Shown: positions 1 to 6,380 of the stretch, piece after piece
Numbering within the stretch: position 1 is the stretch's first letter
Layout: each line of letters begins with the position of its first letter
Assembly: GCA_934553185.1 (NCBI GenBank)
Contig: CAKTFF010000033.1
Coordinates: 1 to 11,799 of the forward strand
Direction: 5' to 3'
Length of the DNA stretch: 11,799 nucleotides
DNA from: an uncultured Devosia sp.
Lineage (GTDB): Bacteria; Pseudomonadota; Alphaproteobacteria; Rhizobiales; Devosiaceae
Translations under genes and position numbers: made by a program
The notes under the pieces: generated by a model
Database searches by the model: none
What the model was told of the DNA's origin: nothing
The model's input: the letters and a program-made list of their open reading frames with translations, nothing else

Positions 1-2
1 CC

Positions 3-767
3 ACGATCGGGCATGAACTGCGCACGCCACTTAATGCGGTCGTTGGCTTTTCCGAAATGATGACCAGTGGCATCGGCGGAGATTTGGGAGACACCCATCG
101 CGAATATGCTGGCTTGATCCATCAGAGCGGCAAGCATCTGCTCGAAGTGGTGCGCATGCTGCTCGATATGAGCAAGCTTGAAGCCGGTAAGTTCGAGCTG
201 CAGAGCGAGCCGTTCAATGTCGGTGAGATCGTCGAACCGTGCCTCAACATGGTGGAAACCATGTCTGCCAAGGCGGATGTGCGCGTGGTGGTCGATATCG
301 CACCCAACCTGCCCATGCTGGTGGCCGACGAGCGGGCCTGTCGCCAGATCCTGCTCAATCTGCTGTCCAATGCCGTCAAGTTCAGCCATCCCGGTGGCGA
401 GGTGACGGTCAGCCTCAAGCGGCAGGGGCAATGCATCAACCTGTCCGTTGCAGATACCGGCGTCGGCATGGCGCCTGAATCGCTGAGCCGGATCGGCGAG
501 CCGTTCTTCCAGGCTCAGGAAGGCCTGAACCGTGGCTACGAGGGGACTGGCCTGGGCCTGTCGATCGTCAAAGGCCTGGTGGACCTTCATGATGGCACCT
601 TGCGCGCCATGTCCGAAATTGGAGCGGGGACAACCGTGACTGTTTTGCTGCCGGTAAACGGTCCGGCAATAAAGACAGGGGAAAGTGCCTCCATCACGCC
701 CATCCGCAAAGAGCCAGCCGCCGCTCCGAACCACTCATGGCAAGACGAAAAAAGAAAAGCGCAATGA
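3..767 (+). CDS. Sensor histidine kinase, C-terminal part (PleC/DivJ/PdhS-like), 5' end outside window
   Basis: This is the catalytic half of a two-component sensor kinase, which autophosphorylates a histidine and passes the phosphate to a response regulator. The frame is open from the first complete codon (base 3), so the sensor domains lie upstream of the window. The H-box begins at once (GHELRTPLNAVVGFSE; phospho-acceptor His at 12-14). It is followed by the N-box LNLLSNAVKFS (354-386), the G1 box DTGVGM (453-470), GEPFFQ, and the G2 box GTGLGL (543-560). The HisKA and HATPase_c domains are therefore complete. The H-box style is typical of alphaproteobacterial PleC/DivJ/PdhS kinases, but the partner cannot be told from this fragment. 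The last roughly 36 residues are a polar tail with no recognised domain. The gene overlaps the next one by 31 bp, or by 4 bp (ATGA) if that gene starts at 764, which suggests translational coupling. Confidence 0.95.
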   Translation, partial: TIGHELRTPLNAVVGFSEMMTSGIGGDLGDTHREYAGLIHQSGKHLLEVVRMLLDMSKLEAGKFELQSEPFNVGEIVEPCLNMVETMSAKADVRVVVDIAPNLPMLVADERACRQILLNLLSNAVKFSHPGGEVTVSLKRQGQCINLSVADTGVGMAPESLSRIGEPFFQAQEGLNRGYEGTGLGLSIVKGLVDLHDGTLRAMSEIGAGTTVTVLLPVNGPAIKTGESASITPIRKEPAAAPNHSWQDEKRKAQ

Positions 768-1927
768 CGGCAAACACCTTATCGCGCCTGCCCCTGCTCG
801 CGGGCAGTGCCGTTGCGGCCTCGCTTGGCCGCGCGGGATCATGGACCTTTGAGCGCTACATGCGCGCTCCGCTGGCTTCAACGGGCCTGCTTGCCCTGAT
901 GACGCTGACCGCCATGTCGGCCAGCAATGCCCTTTACTGGCAGACCACACGGCACCCGGCGCCGTTTTTCGCAGCTCCGGCCGATGTGCCGGTGCCCGTG
1001 GAGCAGCCGGTTGGCGAGTCTCAGGTGGTTCCGGAACCGAGGCAGCAGCGCGTTGTCGTGGCGCCTGCCGTTGAGGCGGAAACCACCGGCAGCGTGCCTG
1101 CCGCGGCACCAGCTGCGCCTGCGGTGCCCGATGGCCCGGTGGGCAATCCCGATGCCTTTGCCGTGCAGAAGAAGCTGTTCGAGCTCGGCCTATTCAACGG
1201 CACCGTGGATGGCTTTTATGGTCCCATGACCGCCAATGCCATTCGCTTGTTCGAGCAGCGCAACAACATGGCGCCGACCGGGGCCATGACCCCGGATGTG
1301 ATCGATGCCATTCTTCGCTCGGACGCGTCCGGGCGTGTGCCTGTCGCCGAGGCACCGCCGCAGCCGGTGGCGCAGGAGGCCGTCACTATCGTGCAGCCAG
1401 CGCCAGCCGCTGTCGAGCCGGTCACGCCCGCGCAACGCGTCGCGCAGTTGCCCCAGGTCGCTCCGGCGACTGAAACCATCAGCAACACTGCCGCGCAAAC
1501 GATCGACTCGGTTGTTGCTGCCATAGATGGCAGCCGCACGGCCGCAACGCAGCCGGTTGCGGATACGGCGACAGCCTTGCCGATGATGGCGACAGCAGCC
1601 CAGCCCATGCCGGCCAAGATCCAGGTCGCATCGCTCGAACCGATGGTGGCACCACGTCCGGCCGAAGCCGCCGCACCGGCCGAAGCCGCGCCGCAGGCCG
1701 TACTCGCCGCCACTGCCGTGCAGCCGGCCAACAACGTCGAGTTGGTCAGCAGCATCCAGAAAGGGCTGGCGAGCCTTGGCTTCTACCATGGCTCGATCGA
1801 CGGTCACCCGGGAGATGCCACAGCCAAGGCCATCCGGGAGTTCGAGAACTTTCACAGCTACACCGTCACCGGGCAGGTTAACCCTGACCTTGTGGAACTG
1901 CTGCGCCAGGCTGGCGCAACCATCTAG
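737..1927 (+). CDS. Membrane-anchored peptidoglycan-binding protein with two PG_binding_1 domains
   Basis: This 396-residue protein probably ties the inner membrane or periplasm to the cell wall. A basic N-terminus (MARRKKK) is followed by a hydrophobic segment at about residues 44-66, read as a single membrane anchor. A long Ala/Pro/Val-rich linker then separates two PG_binding_1 (PF01471) repeats at about 142-193 and 334-392. Both repeats show the family pattern of LFELGLFNGTVDGFYGPMT and LASLGFYHGSIDG followed by an A(I/K)xxFE helix. No catalytic domain is visible, so the protein binds rather than cleaves. The start is uncertain: ATG 737 has no clear ribosome site, while in-frame ATG 764 (residue 10) overlaps the kinase stop as ATGA and sits after a purine-rich stretch. 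The stop overlaps the next start by one base (TAGTG). Its place behind a sensor kinase suggests a link to envelope or cell-cycle signalling, which is inference. Confidence 0.88.
   Translation: MARRKKKSAMTANTLSRLPLLAGSAVAASLGRAGSWTFERYMRAPLASTGLLALMTLTAMSASNALYWQTTRHPAPFFAAPADVPVPVEQPVGESQVVPEPRQQRVVVAPAVEAETTGSVPAAAPAAPAVPDGPVGNPDAFAVQKKLFELGLFNGTVDGFYGPMTANAIRLFEQRNNMAPTGAMTPDVIDAILRSDASGRVPVAEAPPQPVAQEAVTIVQPAPAAVEPVTPAQRVAQLPQVAPATETISNTAAQTIDSVVAAIDGSRTAATQPVADTATALPMMATAAQPMPAKIQVASLEPMVAPRPAEAAAPAEAAPQAVLAATAVQPANNVELVSSIQKGLASLGFYHGSIDGHPGDATAKAIREFENFHSYTVTGQVNPDLVELLRQAGATI
1658..1689 (+). repeat. Two 14-bp direct repeats in the linker of the peptidoglycan-binding protein
   Basis: The sequence CCGGCCGAAGCCGC occurs at 1658-1671 and again at 1676-1689, an 18-bp period. 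It encodes a tandem PAEAA motif six residues apart in the Ala/Pro-rich linker. Such repeats can expand or contract by slippage and would change only the linker length. No other role is evident. Confidence 0.7.
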
Positions 1928-2262
1928 TGAGTGCGCTGCACAGCGATCTGTGGTGCGCCGTGTTCGTGCGGCGCCACAACGATCTGGGTCACATTTGCGT
2001 CTATGCCCGGCGCGGGGATCCCATAGCCGGACAGGTCTTTATCGAGGTCGATCACCTCGATGGAACGCGCTCGTTGTTTACCCCGGCGCCGATGGCCAGC
2101 CGCAAGGACGATGCGAGCCTAGTGTTTCAGCGCCGCTTCGACCATGCCGAACCGGCCAAGGTGGCCGAACGCATCCGGCGCGAGGTCGATTTTGACCCCG
2201 ATCTCTGGGTGCTCAGTCTTGATCTGCGCGGCGATGATCTGGGGATCGAGATTGTTGCCTAG
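1927..2262 (+). CDS. DUF1491 family protein
   Basis: This 111-residue soluble protein matches the alphaproteobacterial DUF1491 family (PF07372) by its overall pattern. It has an N-terminal LHSDLWCAVFVRR, a central GQVFIEVDHLDGTRSLFTPAP, an RRFDHAE segment, and a C-terminal REVDFDPDLWVLSLDLR. Length is normal for the family. The function of the family is unknown. No signal peptide or membrane segment is seen, so it should be cytosolic. The start is GTG at 1927, whose first base is the last base of the upstream TAG stop. This TAGTG arrangement implies reinitiation by ribosomes that finished the peptidoglycan-binding gene. It is the third and last gene of the kinase operon. Its stop lies in a CTAG shared with the convergent DUF2336 gene. 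Confidence 0.88.
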   Translation: MSALHSDLWCAVFVRRHNDLGHICVYARRGDPIAGQVFIEVDHLDGTRSLFTPAPMASRKDDASLVFQRRFDHAEPAKVAERIRREVDFDPDLWVLSLDLRGDDLGIEIVA

Positions 2263-3437
2263 CTGGCGCGGCGCGCGCTGATCCGCGCCAGGGCCTCGAT
2301 CGCTTGATCGACCACATTGCCCGTGGCAGGCTTCAGTCCCGCTGCCGATGCCCGGCGGCTATTGTCCACCACTGCCTTGTATTCAGGCTTGTTGAGCTCG
2401 AGGAGGTTCACTTCCCCACGCCATGCGCTCATCAGGTAGGCCATGGCGTCAGGCGAAACATTGCCGAACAGCGTCGCAAAGTCGGCCAGCGAACGGGAGC
2501 GCTCGCTGTCGTGGCTTGTAGCATGGATCAAGACCTTGAGCCCGTCATAGGCCGTGCAGCCAAAGGCGCGCAGGATCACGAACAAGGATGCGCCGGTCAC
2601 GTCATGGGCAATCTGCCCGCAGCGGACTTCGTCAAGGCCGGTGATCTGCGACAGCAGGCGCGTGACTTCAGGGCGGCGGTTTTCGCTGAACAGCTTCATC
2701 AGTGCCTTGGTCAGGTCGGCGCTGGCTACGGTAAGTTGCTCGATGGTACGGCGGATCGGGGCAGGGGGTGTCTCGCGCTGTGTAAAGGCGCGGATAACTT
2801 TGACCCGGTCATCATCGGAAAGGTCGAAAAAGGCGGGGGCCAGCAGGGCTGCGTCGAAGTCGTCGCGCTTTGCCAGCGATTCAGCGACCATGTGGTCCAT
2901 CTGGGCAGATCGAGCCAGCGCGCTGAGGTAAGCGCCGCGCGGCGCGATGCCCGTATTGCCCGCTAATGCTCGATAGACCTTGCGAGAATTGAGCTGGAAG
3001 AGCTTGGCCAAGACCACGTTGGACAGATCTGCGCGCGCGGCAAGGGTTGCGGCCGCCGGAATGTCACCACCGGCGATAATGCCGATCATGGTGGTTTCGG
3101 AAAGCTCGACCGCGCCTTGGAGGAAGCTGTTGAGGTCTTCCCCGATGTTGTCGATCACCAACTTTTCAAGCGCCGGGGACAAGGTTTCGGCGCGTCCCAG
3201 GATCGCAGCGCCCTTGGCGCGCGCCTGTGCGCTGGCAACGGGAAAGAGCCGCCCCGCCAAGGTTTCAAACTGTTCCATTTCGGGAGCTGTGGGCTTGCCG
3301 CGCCGCGCATAGGCGTCGCAGGCCGCGATCAGCAGCGTATTGGTGCGATCGACTCCGCCGGTCTCGATCAGCAGTTGAAACGTCTCGTATGGCTGAAAAC
3401 CAAGCATGTGTCTGAAACCGTCTGTCGAGAATCGCAT
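2259..3437 (-). CDS. DUF2336 domain protein (HEAT-like helical repeats)
   Basis: This protein of about 392 residues is almost entirely predicted helix, with repeated segments rich in Ala, Leu and Asp. Examples are ATLAARADLSNVVLAKLF, ALAGNTGIAPRGAYLSALAR and VAESLAKRDDFDAALLAP. These match my memory of alphaproteobacterial DUF2336 proteins (PF10098), whose helical repeats suggest a protein-interaction scaffold. The function is unknown. No signal peptide, membrane segment or catalytic motif is seen. The start lies in GTGATG: GTG at 3440 is immediately followed by ATG at 3437, and I prefer the ATG. The ribosome site is weak (AGG several bases upstream). A GAATC (3429-3433), a CcrM-type GANTC site, sits in the first codons. 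The gene reads away from a CtrA-like box and toward the kinase operon, with its TAG in the same CTAG as the DUF1491 stop. Confidence 0.72.
   Translation of the reverse strand: MRFSTDGFRHMLGFQPYETFQLLIETGGVDRTNTLLIAACDAYARRGKPTAPEMEQFETLAGRLFPVASAQARAKGAAILGRAETLSPALEKLVIDNIGEDLNSFLQGAVELSETTMIGIIAGGDIPAAATLAARADLSNVVLAKLFQLNSRKVYRALAGNTGIAPRGAYLSALARSAQMDHMVAESLAKRDDFDAALLAPAFFDLSDDDRVKVIRAFTQRETPPAPIRRTIEQLTVASADLTKALMKLFSENRRPEVTRLLSQITGLDEVRCGQIAHDVTGASLFVILRAFGCTAYDGLKVLIHATSHDSERSRSLADFATLFGNVSPDAMAYLMSAWRGEVNLLELNKPEYKAVVDNSRRASAAGLKPATGNVVDQAIEALARISARRAS
2263..2291 (+). terminator. Perfect 9-bp GC-rich hairpin directly after the DUF1491 stop; possible T-less terminator
   Basis: CTGGCGCGG (2263-2271) and CCGCGCCAG (2283-2291) are exact reverse complements around an 11-base loop. 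The first stem base is the base after the DUF1491 stop. No T-run follows, so it is not a classic intrinsic terminator. It could still end the kinase operon transcript or protect its 3' end. It lies within the last codons of the convergent DUF2336 gene, so the structure may partly reflect coding sequence. Confidence 0.4.
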
Positions 3438-3473
3438 CACATTCGATGCCTGATCACTTTTGCCGCCAATTCG

Positions 3474-3489
3474 TTAGCGGACTGTTAAC
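3474..3489. promoter_or_regulatory. Near-consensus CtrA box (TTAG-N7-TTAAC)
   Basis: TTAGCGGACTGTTAAC matches the CtrA consensus TTAA-N7-TTAAC in eight of nine fixed bases with exact N7 spacing. It lies in the 157-bp divergent region, 37 bp upstream of the DUF2336 start and 106 bp upstream of the 60-residue protein gene, so it could act on either. A second TTAA at 3502-3505 has the wrong spacing for a further full site. No strong sigma-70 promoter is evident in the rest of this region. CtrA is a conserved cell-cycle regulator in Hyphomicrobiales; binding here is inferred from sequence alone. Confidence 0.45.
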
Positions 3490-3581
3490 CTTGACGATCT
3501 CTTAATGGCGCCATCACCGGCTGTTGCGAGGGGCGTCGCACGGCTGATCAGCAATGCGAACCGTGGCCTCCAAGTGAGAAT

Positions 3582-3588
3582 GGGGGAG
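3582..3588 (+). promoter_or_regulatory. Ribosome binding site that fixes the start of the 60-residue protein
   Basis: GGGGGAG stands six bases before ATG 3595. It selects this ATG over an upstream in-frame ATG at 3505, which has no comparable site. Confidence 0.6.
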
Positions 3589-3594
3589 CGATCA

Positions 3595-3777
3595 ATGGAG
3601 GACAGCTTGGGAAAGCTCGTCGAGTTCAATCAGCAGCGCCGCACGGCGCCGAAACAGGCTGGATCATCCGGCAGCGCCCAGATCATCTTTTTCACTGGGG
3701 TCCGCTATGAACGGGGGCCAATCCAGCCGGCACCCGCGCGGTTCGATCCTACGCGGCCCACGCGCAAGCGTGGATAA
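3595..3777 (+). CDS. Small 60-residue protein with AQIIFFTGVRYER core, function unknown
   Basis: This short gene encodes a polar N-terminus (MEDSLGKLVEFNQQRR), a compact hydrophobic/aromatic core (AQIIFFTGVRYERG, about residues 34-47) and a basic, proline-rich tail ending in RPTRKRG. The core is too short for a membrane span and looks like one or two strands. I have a sense of similar small Rhizobiales proteins with an IIFFTGVRYER block, but no function is known to me and no Pfam domain is claimed. The start is chosen for the GGGGGAG site six bases upstream; an in-frame ATG at 3505 would add 30 residues with no such site. Its end overlaps the lipoprotein gene by 8 or 71 bp. The basic tail could bind nucleic acid or acidic protein surfaces, which is speculation. 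It heads the operon leading to chrA. Confidence 0.65.
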   Translation: MEDSLGKLVEFNQQRRTAPKQAGSSGSAQIIFFTGVRYERGPIQPAPARFDPTRPTRKRG

Positions 3778-4585
3778 AAGGCTGACGCTTTCCGCGGCAC
3801 TGATCGCGGGCTTGTGCCTTTCTGCCTGCTCGGTCTCGCGCCCGGTGGGCGATTTTGGCCGCGCCGCGCCAAGCTTCACCCATGACGTCGCCATGCCTGC
3901 CATCGGTGATGCGCTGGCCGACAGCCGGGGCGAGCCGGTGTCGGGCTTCAACCAGACCGACCAGGAAAGGGAGATGCATGATCGCGTCTGGCGCTTCCTT
4001 GTGGCCGCCCATGCTCTGGACTGGCAGTTCGATAGCCTGGCTGAACTGCAAAGGACGCGCATCACGCCGCCATCTGATGACGTATTCACCATTGAGCGCT
4101 ACTACCTTTGGCTCAAGTCTACGCCTTATCAGTCGTCGCGAACCCGCTACTCGACGGTAGGGCGGCACATCACAGCCGACATTGATACGCTGCCGGGCAC
4201 CTTCAAGGCGATCTGTGCGGTGATCGAGATCGATCGGCAGCGGGCAGTCGCTTATGCCGGTCTGCAGGCGGGACTGGCACCACGCATGGGCGAAGAAATG
4301 CGCGCCCGGAAATATGAGAATGACGCCTTTATCGCCTGGTTTGTTCGCGCGCTCAATTACCGCGCCAACAGCTATGACTTCGCGCTGGACAGCCTTCTGG
4401 TGGAAACCCCACATGAGCAATCGCTGGCAGTGAACGAAGCCTTGGCGCGATTGCTGGTGTTTGTCGGGCGGGCCAATCGCCACGACTTCTGCGCTGGAGC
4501 CACAGGCAAGTGGGCCAGCGGAACTGTCGTCATACCGTCACGCTTCCACAATATCGGCGATACCGAGATCGTGCTTCCCAAGTAG
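3707..4585 (+). CDS. Predicted lipoprotein of unknown function
   Basis: A hydrophobic stretch (KRLTLSAALIAGLCLSAC) ends in a clear lipobox, LSAC, so the mature protein should carry lipid on its Cys (residue 41 from ATG 3707). The mature part of about 250 residues is mainly helical with many Trp, Tyr and Arg (WRFLVAAHALDW, YYLWLKSTPYQSSRTRY, AFIAWFVRALNYRAN) and a C-terminal DFCAGATGKWASG segment. I do not recognise the family; a periplasmic or outer-membrane location is inferred. The start is uncertain. ATG 3707 gives a 40-residue leader and a 71-bp out-of-frame overlap with the small upstream gene. GTG 3770 (residue 22) gives a typical 19-residue lipoprotein signal and only an 8-bp overlap, but has a poor ribosome site. 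On signal length GTG 3770 is attractive. The gene ends 17 bp before the chrA start. Confidence 0.8.
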   Translation: MNGGQSSRHPRGSILRGPRASVDKRLTLSAALIAGLCLSACSVSRPVGDFGRAAPSFTHDVAMPAIGDALADSRGEPVSGFNQTDQEREMHDRVWRFLVAAHALDWQFDSLAELQRTRITPPSDDVFTIERYYLWLKSTPYQSSRTRYSTVGRHITADIDTLPGTFKAICAVIEIDRQRAVAYAGLQAGLAPRMGEEMRARKYENDAFIAWFVRALNYRANSYDFALDSLLVETPHEQSLAVNEALARLLVFVGRANRHDFCAGATGKWASGTVVIPSRFHNIGDTEIVLPK

Positions 4586-4590
4586 CACAT

Positions 4591-4597
4591 AAGGAGG
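4591..4597 (+). promoter_or_regulatory. Strong ribosome binding site in front of the TTG start of chrA
   Basis: AAGGAGG lies six bases after the lipoprotein stop and five bases before TTG 4603. It is the strongest Shine-Dalgarno sequence I see in the window and decides the chrA start, since no ATG or GTG stands at the right distance. Confidence 0.8.
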
Positions 4598-4602
4598 CGC
4601 CA

Positions 4603-5784
4603 TTGAGGATTGCGGCACGGGAGGGAACAGCCGGCGAAGTTTTCCTGGTGTTTCTCCAACTCGGCCTAACCTCGTTTGGCGGGCCGATTGCCCATCTTGG
4701 CTACTTTCGTGACGAGATCGTCGCGCGCCGCCGCTGGATGAATGAAGCTGACTATGGCGAGCTGGTTGCGCTGTGCCAATTCCTGCCCGGTCCGGCCTCC
4801 AGCCAGGTCGGCTTTGCCCTTGGGCTCCATCGGGCCGGCCCGCTTGGCGCGCTGATGGCCTGGCTTGCTTTCACCCTCCCTTCGGCGCTCCTGCTGGTGG
4901 CGGTGGCTGCGGGCGCCAACCTCATTGAGGGACCGATTGCTCAAGGCATCTTGCATGGACTTAAGCTCACAGCGGTCGCGGTCGTAGCGCAGGCCGTCTG
5001 GGGCATGGCGCGGAGCCTGGCGCCGGATCGGCAGCGGGCCAGCATTGCCGTTGTGGCGTTAGCCCTTGCGGTCGGGGTGGCGGGCTCACCGGGCCAGGTC
5101 GTGGCCATTGCGATGGGCGCGGGAGCCGGGTTGATCTGGTGCCGCAGCGAAGGGGCGCAGCTTTCCCGCCCACCGGGCTTTCCGGTCAGTCGTCAACGGG
5201 GCGCTGCCTGCCTGGTGCTGTTTGCCGTTTTGCTTGCCGGTCTGCCGCTTCTGGCTAGCGCCACGGCGTGGCATGGCCTGGACATCCTTGACGGTTTCTA
5301 TCGTGCAGGCGCCCTGGTGTTTGGCGGAGGCCACGTGGTGCTGCCCTTGCTGGACGCGGAAACCGTCGCCACCGGCTGGATCAATCGCGACGCCTTTGTG
5401 GCTGGCTATGGCGCAGCCCAGGCGGTGCCCGGCCCGCTTTTCACCTTTGCGGCCTATTTAGGCGCAGTGGATAGCGGCCTGGCCGGCGCTGCACTGGCGC
5501 TGGTGGCGATCTTTCTGCCGGGATTTCTGCTCCTGATCGGCGTGCTGCCTTTCTGGGATAGCTGGCGGCGAAGGCCTGTGGCACAGGCGGCCATGCGGGG
5601 CGCCAATGCGGCCGTGGTGGGAATTCTGGCGGCAGCGCTTTACGACCCGGTTTGGACCGGCAGCATCATGCAGCCTCTGGATTTCGTGGCTGCAGCAGCC
5701 GGTTTTGTGGCCCTTGTGGTCTGGAAGGCGCCGTCATGGATCGTGGTGTTAGCGCTGGCTTTGGGCGGACTGGCGCTGCAATGA
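4603..5784 (+). CDS. chrA: Chromate efflux transporter ChrA (long-chain, two-domain CHR family)
   Basis: This inner-membrane protein of about 393 residues belongs to the CHR superfamily, whose characterised members expel chromate. Both halves of the long-chain type are present. The N-terminal half has FLQLGLTSFGGPIAHLGYF (FGGP at 25-28), an RRRWM segment and QFLPGPASSQVG. The C-terminal half has a matching FGGGHVVLPLL (240-250) and AAQAVPGPLFTFAAYLG (271-287). Many Ala/Leu/Val-rich membrane helices fill the rest. Length is normal. I start it at TTG 4603 because AAGGAGG precedes it by five bases. The frame is open upstream to ATG 4510, but that part lies inside the lipoprotein gene. No ChrB or other resistance partner is visible, so whether its natural substrate is chromate, sulfate or another anion cannot be told. 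It is the last gene of the 60-residue protein and lipoprotein operon, with 20 bp to the convergent DUF1254 stop. Confidence 0.9.
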   Translation: MRIAAREGTAGEVFLVFLQLGLTSFGGPIAHLGYFRDEIVARRRWMNEADYGELVALCQFLPGPASSQVGFALGLHRAGPLGALMAWLAFTLPSALLLVAVAAGANLIEGPIAQGILHGLKLTAVAVVAQAVWGMARSLAPDRQRASIAVVALALAVGVAGSPGQVVAIAMGAGAGLIWCRSEGAQLSRPPGFPVSRQRGAACLVLFAVLLAGLPLLASATAWHGLDILDGFYRAGALVFGGGHVVLPLLDAETVATGWINRDAFVAGYGAAQAVPGPLFTFAAYLGAVDSGLAGAALALVAIFLPGFLLLIGVLPFWDSWRRRPVAQAAMRGANAAVVGILAAALYDPVWTGSIMQPLDFVAAAAGFVALVVWKAPSWIVVLALALGGLALQ

Positions 5785-5804
5785 GAGGCCGGACTGCCCT
5801 TCTT

Positions 5805-6380
5805 CTACCCGGCTGATGCTGGCACGGTTGCGGTTTGCGAACGAGGGCCGCACGTGATGGTGCTCAACTCGGCTTCGAAACGTTGGCGCATGGCCTGGTG
5901 TGGGGGCGCCAGGCGGATCAGCACCAACAACTCGTCGGTATCAGCCTCGACCACCAGCAGACCCTCGGCAACGTCGAGCTGCTGCTGGGCCAGGAGCCTC
6001 GTCTGGTCGGCATTAAAAATACCCATTTCAACCGTTCGACCGATACCGTCGCGGTTGGTGGTGGAATAGGTGACCCTGCCGGAGCGATCAAAAAGGGCAA
6101 CCGACCAGAAGGCATCGGGCAACATGCCGCTCAAATAAGCAGGCCCTTGGCTGAGATCGACCCGGCAGACGCCATAGCTCAGCGCCGGATCAAGCCGTAG
6201 CGGATTGAGATCGCCTGCCAGGACCTGCTGCAGAACCACCATGCGATTGTCTGCCTCGAGATCGGCCACCCGACTCCAGATGGACTGCTCGGCGAGCGCC
6301 GGCAGGGTCAGAATGACCACAAGATGGATGATGCCACCAAGCACCACGCCGCCAATCAGCCAAAGGAGAAAGCGCATCAT
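5805..6380 (-). CDS. DUF1254 family small membrane protein
   Basis: This 191-residue protein has one N-terminal membrane segment (about residues 4-27, FLLWLIGGVVLGGIIHLVVI) and a soluble, probably periplasmic, domain. The domain carries the DUF1254 (PF06863) pattern as found in short alphaproteobacterial versions: DPALSYGVCRVDLSQGPAYL, FWSVALFDRSGRVTYSTTNRD and GLLVVEADTDELLVLIRLAPP. In large fused proteins DUF1254 is followed by DUF1214 on the same chain; here the two are separate genes. Function is unknown. It starts at ATG 6380, which overlaps the DUF1214 stop by four bases (ATGA); a second ATG directly follows at 6377. The overlap suggests coupled translation and a shared complex. It ends 20 bp from the convergent chrA stop; no good terminator is seen between them. 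Confidence 0.82.
   Translation of the reverse strand: MMRFLLWLIGGVVLGGIIHLVVILTLPALAEQSIWSRVADLEADNRMVVLQQVLAGDLNPLRLDPALSYGVCRVDLSQGPAYLSGMLPDAFWSVALFDRSGRVTYSTTNRDGIGRTVEMGIFNADQTRLLAQQQLDVAEGLLVVEADTDELLVLIRLAPPHQAMRQRFEAELSTITCGPRSQTATVPASAG

Noticed and set aside
1190..1855. Long minus-strand open frame of 221 codons inside the peptidoglycan-binding gene
   Set aside because: It is the mirror of a GC-rich, Ala/Pro-rich coding region, has a Gly/Arg-rich product without domains, and lies fully under a well-supported gene.
2304..2966. Plus-strand open frame of 220 codons over the DUF2336 gene
   Set aside because: No ribosome site or domain; the minus-strand frame is longer and resembles a known family.
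3485..3505. TTAA-N13-TTAA as a second CtrA site
   Set aside because: The spacing is 13 rather than 7 bases.
3505..3594. Thirty-residue N-terminal extension of the small protein from ATG 3505
   Set aside because: No ribosome site, and ATG 3595 has GGGGGAG at the right distance.
4510..4602. N-terminal extension of ChrA from ATG 4510
   Set aside because: It lies inside the lipoprotein gene; the extra residues are polar and unlike ChrA, and AAGGAGG points to TTG 4603.
5788..5813. Inverted repeat GCCGG/CCGGC between chrA and DUF1254 as a bidirectional terminator
   Set aside because: Only five pairs with a 16-base loop and no T-run; too weak to call.
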